64,000 bases of DNA, from contig NC_035447.2 of assembly GCF_002127325.2 (NCBI RefSeq), positions 29,571,249-29,635,248 of the forward strand. Direction: 5' to 3'. The position numbers and the translations under genes are program-made. Source of the stretch: Helianthus annuus. Its lineage: Eukaryota; Streptophyta; Magnoliopsida; Asterales; Asteraceae. The notes below the pieces were generated by a model. The model saw nothing but the letters and a program-made list of their open reading frames with translations, did not search any database and was not told the DNA's origin. This document shows positions 12,088 to 23,600 of the stretch, in pieces (position 1 is the stretch's first letter; the number at the start of each line of letters is the position of its first letter).

Positions 12088-13569
12088 TTACCATCTTTGT
12101 CTAGAAAAGCATATTCCAAACCTTTCGTAAGTTCTTGAGCTGAAGAGGTGGTCTTTAGGAGACTCCTTATTTGGTTGCTCATTTTGATTAAGAACTTTAA
12201 AAGTTTGTTCTATGGCGACCTCTTCTTCAACAAAGTGGTCAATCTTTTCACTTGTATCGAGTGGTTCATCTTCATCTTCAATTAGGGGGTCATTATTGCC
12301 AAAAGGATATTTCATTGAATGCTCAAGATGTATGCTCCTTTTGAATGCCCCTAATTGAAGAGGTAGATTATTGTACTTCCGGTTTTTCAAAGCTTCGTGA
12401 GTTTTTACAAAAGGTCGTCCCAACACTAGAGGAGCGTCATCAAGGATGACAAAGTCGGTTGGGATTACCATTTGATTTGTTTGAACCAAAACATCCTCAA
12501 CTATACCGATTGATTTTATTACTTTCCGATTGGATAGAAAAATGGGTATTTGAAGTGGAGAAAAATCACTAATACTTAATTTTTCGAAAATGTAATTAGG
12601 CATTATGTTAACACAAAGATTTTTATCAATCGTGATATTACTAATAAAGGAATTTTGAAAAAAACATGGAACCGGTGTAATGTTGATTTCAAATGGGTCT
12701 TCTTTTATTAGCGAAGTTTGATCGTTAGTTAACTCAATACTTACCGTTTTGTCAATTATAGTGTTAGTGTTTAACTCTTTTAAAAACTTAGCATGAGTGG
12801 GTACTAAACAATGATTTTTGAAAGAAGGTGACAAGAGATTAATTTCTTCAAAATTAGACTCTTCTTGAATTTTAACGTTGACGGACTCACCTTTTTCGTT
12901 GTTTAACTCATGTGTCGGTTTTTCACTTATTTGTTCTTCCATTTTTACCTCTTCCACTATCTCTTTTTTATTTAATTCTTCTCTTGCGCGGGACTCCTCT
13001 TCCCTTGCGCGAGATTCTTTTATGTATCGCGCGATAGTTTTAAGGTGTTCTAATATCCTATCGGTCACTTCGGTGATAGAGTAAGGATCGGGATTTTCAA
13101 AGCTTGAATCCGGTTGTTCGATCCTTGGTTCCTCATAATACTCATATGAAGTAGATGGTTCATACCATTGTTCCTCATTATAAGTATATGATGGATAAGG
13201 GTCGTAATTTTGTTCTTCATAATACTCATATGAGGTGGGCTGTTCACGCCATGGTTCCTCATAACAAGAATATGAAGGTGGTGACTCATATCTTGGTTCC
13301 TCAAAGTATGAGTATGAAGGCTCATACCTTGGTTCATCAAAATATGAGTATGAGGGAGAAGGTTCATACCTTTGGTCTTCATAGGATGTGTATGAAGTCG
13401 ATGGCTCGTACCTGGGCTCCTCATAGTAGGTGTATGAAGTGGATGGTTGAAATAAGTTACAATATTGCACCGAGTGCGGGTTACCATAATTAGTACAATA
13501 GTCTTCCCTATAATCATCCCCATCATAGGTGTAGTTGTAGCCTCCTGAGTATTGATCCATGAGAATCAC
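12088..13569 (-). CDS. Gypsy B ORF: Tyr-rich repeat region plus retropepsin-like domain
   Basis: This is an open frame of 493 codons on the minus strand. Residues ~40-155 are tandem degenerate repeats of about 14 residues built on YEPSxSYxYYEEPR, nine or so copies. Residues ~170-235 are a charged, probably coiled-coil segment. Residues ~290-420 resemble the retropepsin-like fold of plant gypsy elements: NIMPNYIFEKL, then IVEDVLVQ, then PLVLGRPFVKTHEAL. The catalytic D-S/T-G triplet expected before NIMP is not there (IDKNLCVNIMP), so protease activity looks lost. No zinc knuckle is seen. The C-terminal end shifts out of the pol frame near 12110. It could be a partly decayed gag-pol junction. 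It is a retroelement product with no host function evident. Confidence 0.7.
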   Translation of the reverse strand: MILMDQYSGGYNYTYDGDDYREDYCTNYGNPHSVQYCNLFQPSTSYTYYEEPRYEPSTSYTSYEDQRYEPSPSYSYFDEPRYEPSYSYFEEPRYESPPSYSCYEEPWREQPTSYEYYEEQNYDPYPSYTYNEEQWYEPSTSYEYYEEPRIEQPDSSFENPDPYSITEVTDRILEHLKTIARYIKESRAREEESRAREELNKKEIVEEVKMEEQISEKPTHELNNEKGESVNVKIQEESNFEEINLLSPSFKNHCLVPTHAKFLKELNTNTIIDKTVSIELTNDQTSLIKEDPFEINITPVPCFFQNSFISNITIDKNLCVNIMPNYIFEKLSISDFSPLQIPIFLSNRKVIKSIGIVEDVLVQTNQMVIPTDFVILDDAPLVLGRPFVKTHEALKNRKYNNLPLQLGAFKRSIHLEHSMKYPFGNNDPLIEDEDEPLDTSEKIDHFVEEEVAIEQTFKVLNQNEQPNKESPKDHLFSSRTYERFGICFSRQRW

Positions 13570-13631
13570 TCAACAGACCACAACAGAGTCTCGGGACCAG
13601 AAAACGAAAATAAAAACAGAAACAGAAGCTG

Positions 13632-13800
13632 GACACGGCCCCGTGTTCAGTGGACACGACCCGTGTTCAGGGTCTGTATCTGGGCGTTTTAATTAAAAGT
13701 TACTGGTTTTGTGCAGCACGGGGGCGTGTTCAGTGAGCACGACCCCGTGTTCAGACTCTGTATCTGGGTGTTTTATAAAAAATATCCAGCACGGCCCCGT
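13632..13800 (-). repeat. Palindromic cacggccccgtg-type repeats in the leader of element B
   Basis: Five or more copies of cacgRccccgtgttca-like words lie between the PBS and the first ORF. Each is a short palindrome separated by ~15-60 bp. The same words recur in the LTR at 15137-15440. Confidence 0.8.
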
Positions 13801-13918
13801 GTTCAGGCTACTGTAAATGCAAACTAAACTAAAATGCAGAAAAATGTGCGCGCGTTTTGAAAAAGTTTTGAAAAACTGATTAGGCCGTCGATTTTAAGCC
13901 TTCTTAAAATCCTTGTGT

Positions 13919-13935
13919 CCCCGGCAGCGGCGCCA
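13919..13935 (-). other. Primer-binding site of element B
   Basis: The minus strand reads tggcgccgctgccgggg. This matches the PBS of plant gypsy elements that use the 3' end of a tRNA-Asp-type primer, with one base unlike the usual cgttgcc. It lies 6 bp inside the LTR edge. Confidence 0.75.
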
Positions 13936-13941
13936 AAAACT

Positions 13942-15684
13942 TGATGCGTGTCGTGTGTTATAGGTTTTTTAATGTATATTTTAAGCTTTTTTACACTTTT
14001 TAGCCAAGTTTTAAATTTATAAAACACGATATTTACTAACACTAAACACACATATGGGCAAGTGCACCCATCGTGGACGTAGTATAGTGTTGGTAAGATA
14101 CCGAGGTCGTCCAAGGACACAAGAGCTTTTAGTACCGGTTTATCCTCAACGTCTAATCAAATCAAAAAGTTAGAAAAAAAGTTATTAAACTAGAAAAATA
14201 AAACTAACTAAAATGCTGAAAAATAAAATAAACGTAAAAACAGATAGACAAGATGAATCACTTGGATCTGACTCGTGTGTAGTGTAACCTTTGATTATTT
14301 CCGCACTTTTGCAATTTTTAAGAGATTATCTTAGTTATTGTAGTAGGCCCCCCTTTTGAAGGTGACGTTACCCTCAACCCAGTAGTTTGAGTCAGCAAGG
14401 ATACAATCCTAAAGGGTCGGATTATTGAAAGATAATTAATTAAGTTATTAATGCATAATGTGGTAGGACCCTCTTTTGAAGGTGACGTTACCCTCGGCTA
14501 AGTAGTCTGAGTCAGCAGGGATACAGTCCTAAGTAGCCGGGTTAAAGTTTTAATAGTAGTTTAACTTATGAGGGGATCAAAGAGTTTGGACCCCCGCCAT
14601 CCAATACCGGTGGGTATTGAAGGAGGTCCTACTAAATTTGACACAGGTCCTTTGCAGGATCTATACACTGAACAATGGCAAGACTCTTACCAAACCGTTC
14701 CCTTAACCCCCGATCAGGTAGCCAACATATCTCCATATAGACCGTGGAGATATGAATGGTGAAAATCTTTTATTTTATATAGACAGTAAAATAATGCCAA
14801 GACACCACGGACAAATGATAAGGAAGAATCACCTTCAACATAAGAAACTAGTTATTACATAACCAAATAAAAAGTGCGAAAAGATTAAAAATAAAAAGTA
14901 TTACACTAAACACTTGTCTTCACCAAGTGATGTACGAGACTTAGGTAAACATGGCCTTTGATTGTCAAGAACTCTTACGATCAATCTTGGATCCCGAGAC
15001 GACTCACACACTCTATGATGGACAATGGATGATGGTGTTGTGATCGTGGTGGGTGGTAGTTGAAATGTGAGAGAGGTGGTGTGCCAAGGGATGAGTTGCA
15101 AGTGATCCAAGCACTCCTATTTATAGGCTGAACAGAAGCTCGGGCACGGCCCCGTGTTCATTGGGCACGACCCCATGTCCATCCTTCTCTCTTTCTTCAT
15201 CAATTGCAGTTTGTCTACATTAGTTGACCACGCTCCCGTGTCCGCTGAGCACGACCCCGTGTGCAGAAGCGTATCTGTACTATCAAGATTTCCCTAGATC
15301 CTGCGAATCTTAGAGTTGACCACGGCCCCGTGTCCGCTGGGCACGGCCCCGTGGTGGGCGATAGAAGCTTCTACAACTTTGTCTTTTCTGGTGACACTTG
15401 GGCACACCCTCGTGTTCATTGAGCACGGGGCGTGTTCAGCCTTCTGTTCTCTTGTTTTGCTTGGGAAGATGCTGTCGGGGAGGCCGGGCATGCCACGTTT
15501 GTTCCTTTTCTTGTATTTATGTTAGATTTAACTGCCTTTTTGCTTCTTTTGTTTATTTGAGCTCATTTAATCTTGAAAATACAAAAGGAAGACAAAAGCA
15601 CACTTTTTCCAACATTAGTACTAAAAAAGGGTTAGTTTTATGTCATAATTGATGTAATTTATATGTTGCATTTTGTGCACATCA
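13942..15684 (-). mobile_element. 5' LTR of gypsy element B
   Basis: On the minus strand the LTR begins tgatgtgcac and ends acgcatca, adjoining the PBS, which gives 1743 bp. The right flank is aatct in a copia gag gene; the matching duplicate is out of the window. On the plus strand it contains two similar blocks of about 100 bp near 14343 and 14463, with shared phrases such as ttttgaaggtgacgttaccctc and a related gagtcagcagg word. The small ORFs inside do not resemble proteins. Confidence 0.85.
15137..15440 (-). repeat. Palindromic repeat array in LTR B
   Basis: About eight copies of the word gcacggccccgtgtc and variants (gcacgaccccgtg, gcacggggcgtg) are scattered over 300 bp. Each can fold on itself. 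They match the array in the leader at 13632-13800. Confidence 0.82.
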
Positions 15685-16325
15685 AATCTCTCTTTGTTTC
15701 TCATCTTGTGTCAAAAGAGAATAAGCTTTGCTTATAGCAGGTAATGGTTGCATCATCAGAATATTACCCCTAACATTATCATAACTAGGATTTAATCCCA
15801 TTAGGAATTGAATTAACCTTTGTTCTTCGTCCTTTTTCACAATTTCAGCATATGTACCACAGGAATATGGAGAAATAGTAGATAAAGAACTGAGTTCACC
15901 CCAAATTCCTTTGCTCTTTGTAAAAGAAGCCGCAATACTGCTACTTCCTTGTGAAATTTCACATAAACTCTTTTGTAATTGATACATCTTTGCACCATTA
16001 GCATGTCCATATCTATCATTTAGTTCTGTCCAAAGTTGAGCAGCACTCTGCACATACAAAACACTTTCACTAATATCCTTGGATAATGTGTTAATGATCC
16101 ATGAGATCACCATATCATTACAGCGATTCCATAAACTAGGGTTTGCAGCACTTGCAATTGTTCCATCAACAAAACCTAACTTGTTCTTTGCAGAAAGTGC
16201 AATTAACATCGCCCTCTTCCATGATCCAAAACCGATTCAATCAAGTTGTTTAGAAACAAGAATCATCCCTGGATGATCTAAGGATGCAAATAAAACGAAT
16301 TTGAAGGATCAATTGTTGAATTCAT
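15685..16325 (-). pseudogene. Ty1/copia gag remnant (element E), interrupted by gypsy B
   Basis: The minus-strand product has the copia gag (UBN2-type) signature. It starts at the ATG at 16323-16325, reaches GFGSWKRAMLIALSAKNKLGFVDG, then SLWNRCNDMVISWIINTLS, AAQLWTELNDRYG and LIQFLMGLNPSYDNVRGNILM. It stops being copia at 15685, where gypsy B begins after DEKQREI. A 1-bp deletion near 16290 and a TGA at 16237-16239 break it. The rest of the element is not in the window. Confidence 0.82.
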
Positions 16326-16480
16326 TTGAGTATTCGTTGAATTTGATTGAGGCAATGAAAAACAAACGAGCAGAATTAAAGACAAACCTGAAACTGAAGA
16401 AGAAATCGAGCAGAAATCGAATGAAAGAATCAAGATTGAAGAACGAAAATGATGAAGAAATATGAATCAGGAGCAGGATC

Positions 16481-16492
16481 GCTCTGATACCA
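16481..16492 (-). other. tRNA-iMet primer-binding site of copia element E
   Basis: The minus strand reads tggtatcagagc, the standard PBS complementary to initiator tRNA-Met, immediately inside the LTR and upstream of the gag remnant. Confidence 0.85.
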
Positions 16493-16674
16493 TGTAATTT
16501 TGAATGGAATGAATTGGGGGAAAAGTGAAAACTTTATTGAAGATGAACTATTATATAACCCTAATTACAAATAGAAAACTAACGTCCAACTAACTACTAA
16601 CTGAAACAAGTAACTATCTAACAGAAACAAAACGACTACCTAATAATATAAAATGCTGATTAAATAAACTAACA
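16493..16674 (-). mobile_element. LTR of copia element E (outer edge approximate)
   Basis: On the minus strand it ends ...aaaattaca against the PBS. It probably starts tgttag at 16674, giving a short LTR of about 180 bp typical of copia. A second tgttag at 16623 would give a 131-bp LTR. It contains tatata and aataaag words in the right order. Confidence 0.6.
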
Positions 16675-17519
16675 CATATACCTCCCGTATGAAATATTGA
16701 AATACATGTATCACGTCTTGATTAGTAAAAGAATTCAAAGGAAAAACAGTCAATTCTCTATATGTATATATGTAAATGTAAATATAAAATGACATAAGTA
16801 TGAATTTTTTAAATAAAAATAGAATAAGTATGAAATTTTTTAAATAAAAATAGAAGTAAATGATTAACAAGTCATATCAACTAAAGGACAAAAACATGTG
16901 GGGGTTGGGAATGGGGTTTGAGCCCGACTCGACTCAGAGTCCCAAATCAAGCAAATATTGGTATCGTACAAGTTTGTTTCATATGCCTTGGACCATTTGA
17001 TTGGCTATCCAGTCATTTTCTGTTCTTTTTATAATTATTATTTACTTTATAAATAATATATATAGGTATTAAAGAAAATACTAACTTAAACTTAATATTC
17101 AGACGTCTTTAATATTTTATAGTAATTATTAACTTTTATAACTTTAATTTGATTACAAAGTCATCACAAATATGTTTATGTTTACTTTAACACAAAAAAA
17201 CAAACATGTACTTTTGACTTCTGAGGCCAAGATGATGTGATTTGTTATGATTTATGAACGGGTAAAACCACATTTATTTTCAGAACTTATTTATGATCCA
17301 CTGAAACACCATATAATATATAAATTAAGATTTAAAAAATAACTATACATGTAAAATATAATATTGTCCATTGTAAAAACTTCTACTTAAGACTAAAATG
17401 TAGTGCTGAAAATGCCACTTTCATTGGATTATCTATTAGAATCGAACCTATAATTGATGTTTTGGTTTTTAGATTATTATAACAGGCCATTTTCAATTAT
17501 AAAAAAAATCCGTTGCTTC
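16675..17519. other. AT-rich intergenic DNA
   Basis: No coding frame, RNA gene or clear repeat boundary was seen. Homopolymer A/T runs are common. A 30-bp direct repeat with the phrase ttttttaaataaaaatagaa lies at 16804-16855. Confidence 0.5.

Positions 17520-17590
<71 letters not shown>
17520..17590. repeat. (TA)n microsatellite
   Basis: About 35 uninterrupted TA units stand directly against the fold-back element that follows. They are the likely insertion target. Confidence 0.95.
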
Positions 17591-17592
<2 letters not shown>

Positions 17593-17955
17593 TAGAGGAT
17601 CCTGTAAAAAGTGCTAGAAGTGTGAGAAGTGTATTATAACACTATATATAATACTATATAACACCATATAAACATCTTATAACAATATGTAACACCATAT
17701 AATACCATATAACACTATGTAACACTATATAACATTATATAACAAATATAACACTATAGTTTGTCTGATAGCATGTCTATGATAGATGTATAGTGTTATA
17801 TTTGTTATATAATGTTATATAGTGTTACATAGTGTTATATGGTATTATATGGTGTTACATATTGTATACGGTGTTTATATGGTGTTATATAGTATTATAT
17901 ATAGTGTTATAATACACTTCTCACACTTTAGGCCCTTTTTACACTATCCTTACCC
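17591..17955. mobile_element. Fold-back MITE, near-complete inverted repeat
   Basis: The left arm (17591-~17757) and right arm (~17788-17955) are inverted copies over almost their full length, with only a short loop. The arms consist largely of variations on aacactatata and end in tgtaaaaag-type termini. It is flanked on both sides by TA repeats, suggesting a TA-type target. It could be transcribed into a long hairpin. The superfamily is not assigned. Confidence 0.75.
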
Positions 17956-18220
17956 TATATATATATACACAAATATAATTATTCAATAAGAAATCAATTT
18001 AACTAAAGAACTACTTTCTATAGTATAAAACACTTTTACATGTTTTAAATGCGATGCACAAAATGGACATATACCTATCTCTCTTTCTCTCATGTTACTT
18101 TTGATTGTCTTTCATGCACTATCTACAAGCACATTATGTAGTTGTCTACCTAAAACTCGTTATATAGATATAGATATATGTGTGTTGGGAAAGAATCATG
18201 TGAGAACCATAGATTACTTA

Positions 18221-18567
18221 GGGTGAGGGGTATAGTAGCGGGGACTTGTAGCGGTGAGTTGGATTCACCGATCGGTGACCACCCCCTACTGTTTGAGTCA
18301 CCGAAATTTTGCACTTTTTCGGTATATATTCACCGATGCGGGAAGAGGAGGGAATGTGGAGGGAGGGAGGTTTAATGGTGGGTCCCAACCCCTTTCAACC
18401 AATCACAATTTTTTTATTTTTTAACCTACTCAAACACCCTAGGGTGTTTGACTATACCCTCTGATTGAGTGCAAAATGAGGAGTAGAATGGAGAGTTGAC
18501 ATGTCATAATATTATTGGGTAGTATTTCACTCAAACACCCTAAGGTGTTTGACTATACCCTCCACCT
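18221..18567. mobile_element. Tourist/Harbinger-type MITE, TSD tta
   Basis: Termini gggtgaggggtatagt and actataccctccacct are inverted copies with a few mismatches. The element is flanked by tta at 18218-18220 and 18568-18570, the 3-bp target typical of PIF/Harbinger. The subterminal word caaacaccctagggtgtttg is palindromic and recurs near the right end. Confidence 0.7.
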
Positions 18568-18570
18568 TTA

Positions 18571-19475
18571 AGAACATAAAGAACCGGTATCAACCAAATA
18601 GTTTTCTTTTTAGTTTTTTCTGCTTATTATATATGTTACCAATATTTATAAAAAAATAAATAAATAAAAAATAAAATATATATGTATATCGACGAATTAC
18701 ATGTAGTTTGTGAACTACGTATATATACCTTGTATGCGTCATATATACATGTATCTTCGTGAACTACATACATCATATATGTTGGTCGTCAATCTACCTA
18801 TATATATTTAAATTTTTTTATTACAATTGTTAACTTTTAATAAAAAGTAAAAAATTTTCTTGGTTGACGGTTGGTTTAATAACTCTTAGCAATCAATCCT
18901 TTTATTTTATATACTTAATAATCTTTGAGGGTAGTTTTGTCATATATTATATGTAATTTTTTGATTACATATATGTAAATAGGTTTTTACATAAACTTGT
19001 GTTTAGATATCATGTCATAAAAAAATACATATAATAACCATAAAAAATAGCCTCAAATAATATAGATTTAATCTCACAATAATGACAAAATCTTAAAAAA
19101 TGAAATTAAGATAATAATGACAAATTCTCAAAAAATGAGTTACAAATAACAAAAAAATGGTTTAAATCCAGTTTTTTCATCTTTTAAATTGAATTAACTT
19201 TTACAACTTTTTTTCTCAATTACATCATAAAATCGAGATTTTTACATCTATAATTTTAGTACATCACCACTATATAACCTTAATTGAAAAACAAAGTTTA
19301 CTTTTTTAAAAATATCGATACCGTGCATAATTATACACATAATTGTGTGTAATTATATACCAAACAGTTTAACCGGTTATATACTGTTCGGTTTAAACCA
19401 GTTTTTAAAACATTGGTTTTGGTTACACGAGTATATATAACTTAACATAGTAACGCATATTCCCAGTTCCCATCT
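18571..19475. other. AT-rich intergenic DNA
   Basis: It holds A/T-rich sequence with short repeated words such as gtatatat and attacatgta. No gene, RNA or bounded element was recognised. Confidence 0.5.
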
Positions 19476-19476
19476 T

Positions 19477-19855
19477 GGGTATGTTTGACATGGAGCTTTT
19501 ATGAGTTTCTAGCTTTAAGCTTTTAAGAAAAAGCTCATAATCAATAAAAAGTCTTGTTTGGTTGAAAGAGCTTTAAGCTTTTAGGTTAGGAGTTTGAATC
19601 TTTTGGTTGAACGCTATTACTAGTAGCGTTTAGAAGGAGCTACAAGCTTTTAGGGAAAAAATGACTATTTTAACCTCTAAAAATAAGAAACTTTTTAATG
19701 CACCAACTTTCTAAATTTTTAGTTATGTGCATTTTAGTCATTTTATACATTTTATTAAAAGCTCCAGCTACTCTACCAAACACCAAATATATATAAAAAG
19801 CTATCGCTACTAGCTACCAGCTATCAGCCACCAGCTACTTTTCCCAAACATACCC
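19477..19855. mobile_element. hAT-like MITE upstream of the SUO-like gene
   Basis: It begins gggtatgtttg and ends caaacataccc, with subterminal repeats of agctttaagctttt and agctaccagct words. Length is about 380 bp. No clean 8-bp TSD was found, so the exact edges and superfamily are provisional. It lies within the first kilobase upstream of the 5' UTR of the next gene. Confidence 0.55.
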
Positions 19856-19974
19856 CTTATATATCTATAGACAAAACGACAGCGTATAACCCCAAAGTAG
19901 AAAACTTTCCCCTAGACAATAGTCAACACATGAGCTCGTGACCACGCCATCACCGTTTCGCGTTCCATCACAAC

Positions 19975-20065
19975 CCCGTCTCTCTCTCCTCTCTCCACTC
20001 TCTCTCTCTCATCTCTCCCGATCAAATTCCATCTTCCCCTTCTCTCTCCTCTCTCTCTCTACTCT
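19975..20065. repeat. CT-rich microsatellite in 5' UTR
   Basis: Repeated tctctctcc and ctctctcat words are typical of plant 5' leader Y-patches. It lies about 370-450 bp before the chosen start codon. Confidence 0.75.
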
Positions 20066-20431
20066 CTCTCCTCTCCGCCTGCTCGCAAACCCTCACCAAA
20101 TCCCCCAATCCTCCAATTCCCCCACAGATCTAACCCTAATCCCCCCCAATTCCACCCACCCCCAATTCCCCAATCAAAAAAACCCTAATTCCCCCAAATT
20201 CCAAACATCCGTTCGGTTATCGATCGATTAATTGAACTTTTGGCTGTTTGAATCTCGATCTGGAACAGTTGAGGCGGTTACGGAGGTTCATGATCGGTTA
20301 ATTGAAGGAGCTAGGGTTTGGTTAGATATATAATAAAAAAGGGGATCGGAAAAGTGGCTGATGGTTGAAGTCGCACGGTACGGAGAACAACGAGATTTGA
20401 TTAATAAGAGTGATGATGGACGATTATTGTT

Positions 20432-20648
20432 ATGTATGGGCGGTGGGAAGGTGAGTTGTGGTTCCACCGGTGGCACATGTGGCCGGTCCCATCTTCCTCC
20501 ACGCCGTCTGTAGCTGCTCAGAACAATTCATTCGTATTTGTTGATACTAACTCTTTCTCTAAAGTATATCTATCATATGTATATGTTTTGTTGTTTTAGG
20601 GTCTGTGTATCTGTATGTGTGTTTGTAAGTTAATCTGCTTTCTCAAAA

Positions 20649-20690
<42 letters not shown>

Positions 20691-23600
20691 TTATGTATGT
20701 TTTTTGTTTGTTTCAGTGTGTATTGTGTTTGTAAATTGTTGATCTTCTTGACTGGTATACTTTTTTGAGTGTTTTTTTTTTTGTTAATTAGGATGATATT
20801 GGAATGCTATGATGGTTAGTTATTACTCGGAATTGGTTGTTCGTACTGTAATTTATGGTTACAATTAGGTTTATATTCATTAGTAATTTATTCATTACAT
20901 GATATAAATCAATCTGCTTGCTTTCTATTTGAATTGACGGTCTAGTTATACATAACGTGTAGTTTTCTTTTGGATTTATGGTTATCTTTGATTCTTATTA
21001 GTTCGTTTCATCATCCACTACTGTAGTTTGTTTGAATCTTATCAGTTTATTGATTATTGAGTTTGTTAAGCAAGGTGGAAGCTTCATTAGTCACCTCGTG
21101 TTTTCTTTGTGTGTGATCTTACTTTTTTGCATTATTTATGTGTCTGTAAATATATTATTTCCTACTATTTGTCATCATAATTTGGATACATTTGCTACTA
21201 ACATGTGAACATATGCTTTTAACTTATTCCACTTTTTATTATTTCCTTTTTTAGCTGAGTTAACAGTATCTTCTATTGGTTTAATCTGGCTTGTTTCTTG
21301 CAGGATGGTCGAAAGATTAATGTTGGCGACTGTGCTCTGTTCAAGCCATCCCACAATTCCCTTCCGTTTGTTGGAAGAATTCGTAAATTAAAATTAGGAA
21401 AAGAAAACAATTTAAGTCTTTGTGTGAACTGGCTTTACCGACCTGCAGACGTAAAGCTTAAAGAAGGTGCTCCGCTGGAAGCAGCACCAAACGAGGTTTT
21501 CTACTCTTTTCACAAGGATGAGATACCTGCTGCATCGTTACTCCACCCGTGTAAAGTCACATTTCTTCGTAAAGGTGTTGAATTTCCTCCAGGGATATCC
21601 TCATTTGTGTGCAGACGAGTGTATGATATTGAGAGCGAGTGTTTATGGTGGTTAACTGACAAAAACTATATTAACGTAAGTACAATTGTTCATTTGTTTG
21701 ATTTTTTTTGTTTCGTATCATCTGTTGAAAGTTATCTTGATTGGATATGTAGTCTTTTTTAACACAGAAACTGCAAGAAGAAGTAGACCAGTTATTAGAT
21801 AAGACGTCGATAGAAATGCATGGAGCAGTGCAGACCGGAGGTCGGTCTCCGAAACCTATAAATGGTCCGAATGGGTCCGCACAACTCAAACCTAGTTCTG
21901 ATAATGTACAAAATAGTTCATCTTCCATTTCATCACATGCCAAGAGTAAGAAGAGAGAGCATGGTGCTCACAATTCAGAATCTGTCAAACGCGATCGTTT
22001 ATCTAAAGTAGATGATGCCGATTCCGGTCAACTTAGACCAGAACGTGTATTAAAGTCCGAGATCGCTAAAATTACTGATAAAGGAGGGTTGTTAGATTTC
22101 GGTGGAGTTGAAAAACTAATACAGCTCATGCGACCTGATAGTACCGAGAAGAAACTAAACCTAGCTTGTCGGAGAATGCTTGTTGATGTAATATCGGGTA
22201 CTGACCGATTCGATTACTTAAACCGGTTCGTTCAGCTACGGGGCTTGTCTGTTTTAGATGAATGGCTTCAAGAGATTCACAAGTGTAAAATCGGTGATGG
22301 TAGTCCTAAAGAGAACGAAAAATCCGTTGAGGATTTTCTCTTTTCGTTACTACGCGCACTCGACAGGTTGCCCGTGAATCTTCATGCTTTACAGACGTGT
22401 AATGTCGGGAAGTCTGTGAATCATTTACGTAGCCATAAAAATTCTGAAATTCAGAAGAAAGCTAGAAGTCTGGTCAGCACATGGAAGAGACGCGTAGAAG
22501 CCGAAATGAATATTATCGAAACAAAGTCTAGTACAAGTCGAGGTGGTTCTTGGCCAAACAAGTCGATGATTTCGGAAGTTTCTCATGTGGGTCCTAAGGG
22601 TTCTACTTCACAACCTTCTGTGATAAAATCTCAACGGCCAAAACAAAGCTCGGGTGAAGTTGTAGTCAAATCACCAACATCTCTGGGGTCCACAAAACTG
22701 TCACCGTCGTCCAGTCAATCTCCGAACAATAGTCAGTCGTGTTCTAGTGATCATGGGAAGACGGGGACGTCGAGCGTAAGTAAGATCTCGAGTAGCGTTT
22801 CTCATAGTAAAAACTCAAGCAACGGTTTTCATGCATCTACAATCCTGGGAGTTCAAAAGGGATCGCCAACGAAGCATACGTCAGAAAGAGTATCTGACGT
22901 GTCACTTGTAGATAACGGTAGCAACCCGAGGCTCATAGTGAGGTTGCCAAACACTAGTCGAAGTCCCGTACAAACTGCAAGTGTGGAATCACCTGGAGAT
23001 TCGTCGACGGTATCTGGCAAGGGCTCGGTTCCAGTACCTTCCGAGAAGCAGGATCTGAAAGTAAGTAGAAAAATTGACTCCGTCAGCAACGTACAAAACA
23101 CAAACACGGCTAAAGGACTGGTTGTCTGTGATGAAGAACATGGTAAGAAAGATGCATCGTTCGGCAGTGGTTCGTCATCAGGGATCACTCCAAAACCGGG
23201 GAAACTATACGAGCCATCTTATAGCTCGATAAACGCGTTGGTGGAGAGCTGTGCGAAGTTTTCTGAAGCTAGTGTGCCTCCATCGGGTGGTGATGTTGGT
23301 GGGATTAATCTTCTTGCCAGCGTGGCGGCTGGCGAAATGACGAGATCCGATGTGTCACCTGCGTGTTCTCCAGGTAGTAACTCGCCCGTACGTGAAGACT
23401 CCTCTTCTGTCAACGTTGCTAAGTTAAGACAAACGGCTAATGATGTAGGTCACAGTGAAGATAATATCAGTGTGGCTAATGGTTCTGTCGGTGGGGATAA
23501 TAGTACACAATTGGTGAATATGGACACTGACGTAAAGCCTGCGGGTTTGATAGAAGATGCTTCCGTGAATGCTACGAATATGAAACCGAACAGTTTAAGT

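Larger units (their letters stand above)
6582..15684 (-). mobile_element. Old Ty3/gypsy element B, minus strand, with nested insertions
   Basis: Read on the minus strand from the right, the order is: 5' LTR (15684 to 13942), a PBS for a tRNA-Asp-type primer (13935 to 13919), a leader with palindromes, a gag/protease-like ORF (13569 to 12088), RT, a solo LTR insertion, more RT, RNase H and integrase. The record stops at 6582, where element A is inserted. The other LTR lies outside the window. The PBS and pol sequence fit the non-chromovirus Tat/Athila branch, by family knowledge. The element sits inside a copia gag gene, on its right side at 15685. Confidence 0.85.

Noticed and set aside
13065..13526. 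Second minus-strand ORF and a plus-strand ORF over the Tyr-rich repeats
   Set aside because: Other-frame readings of the same tandem repeat; His/Met-rich composition is an artefact.
19938..20231. 97-codon Pro/Ser-rich ORF before the SUO-like gene
   Set aside because: It is the CT/CCC-rich 5' UTR; the start at 20432 matches the conserved N-terminus and splices in phase.
21298..21762. Separate 154-codon BAH protein, with the long ORF at 21816 as another gene
   Set aside because: Splice sites at 21303/21304, 21675/21676 and 21767/21768 join them into one gene matching the family order.
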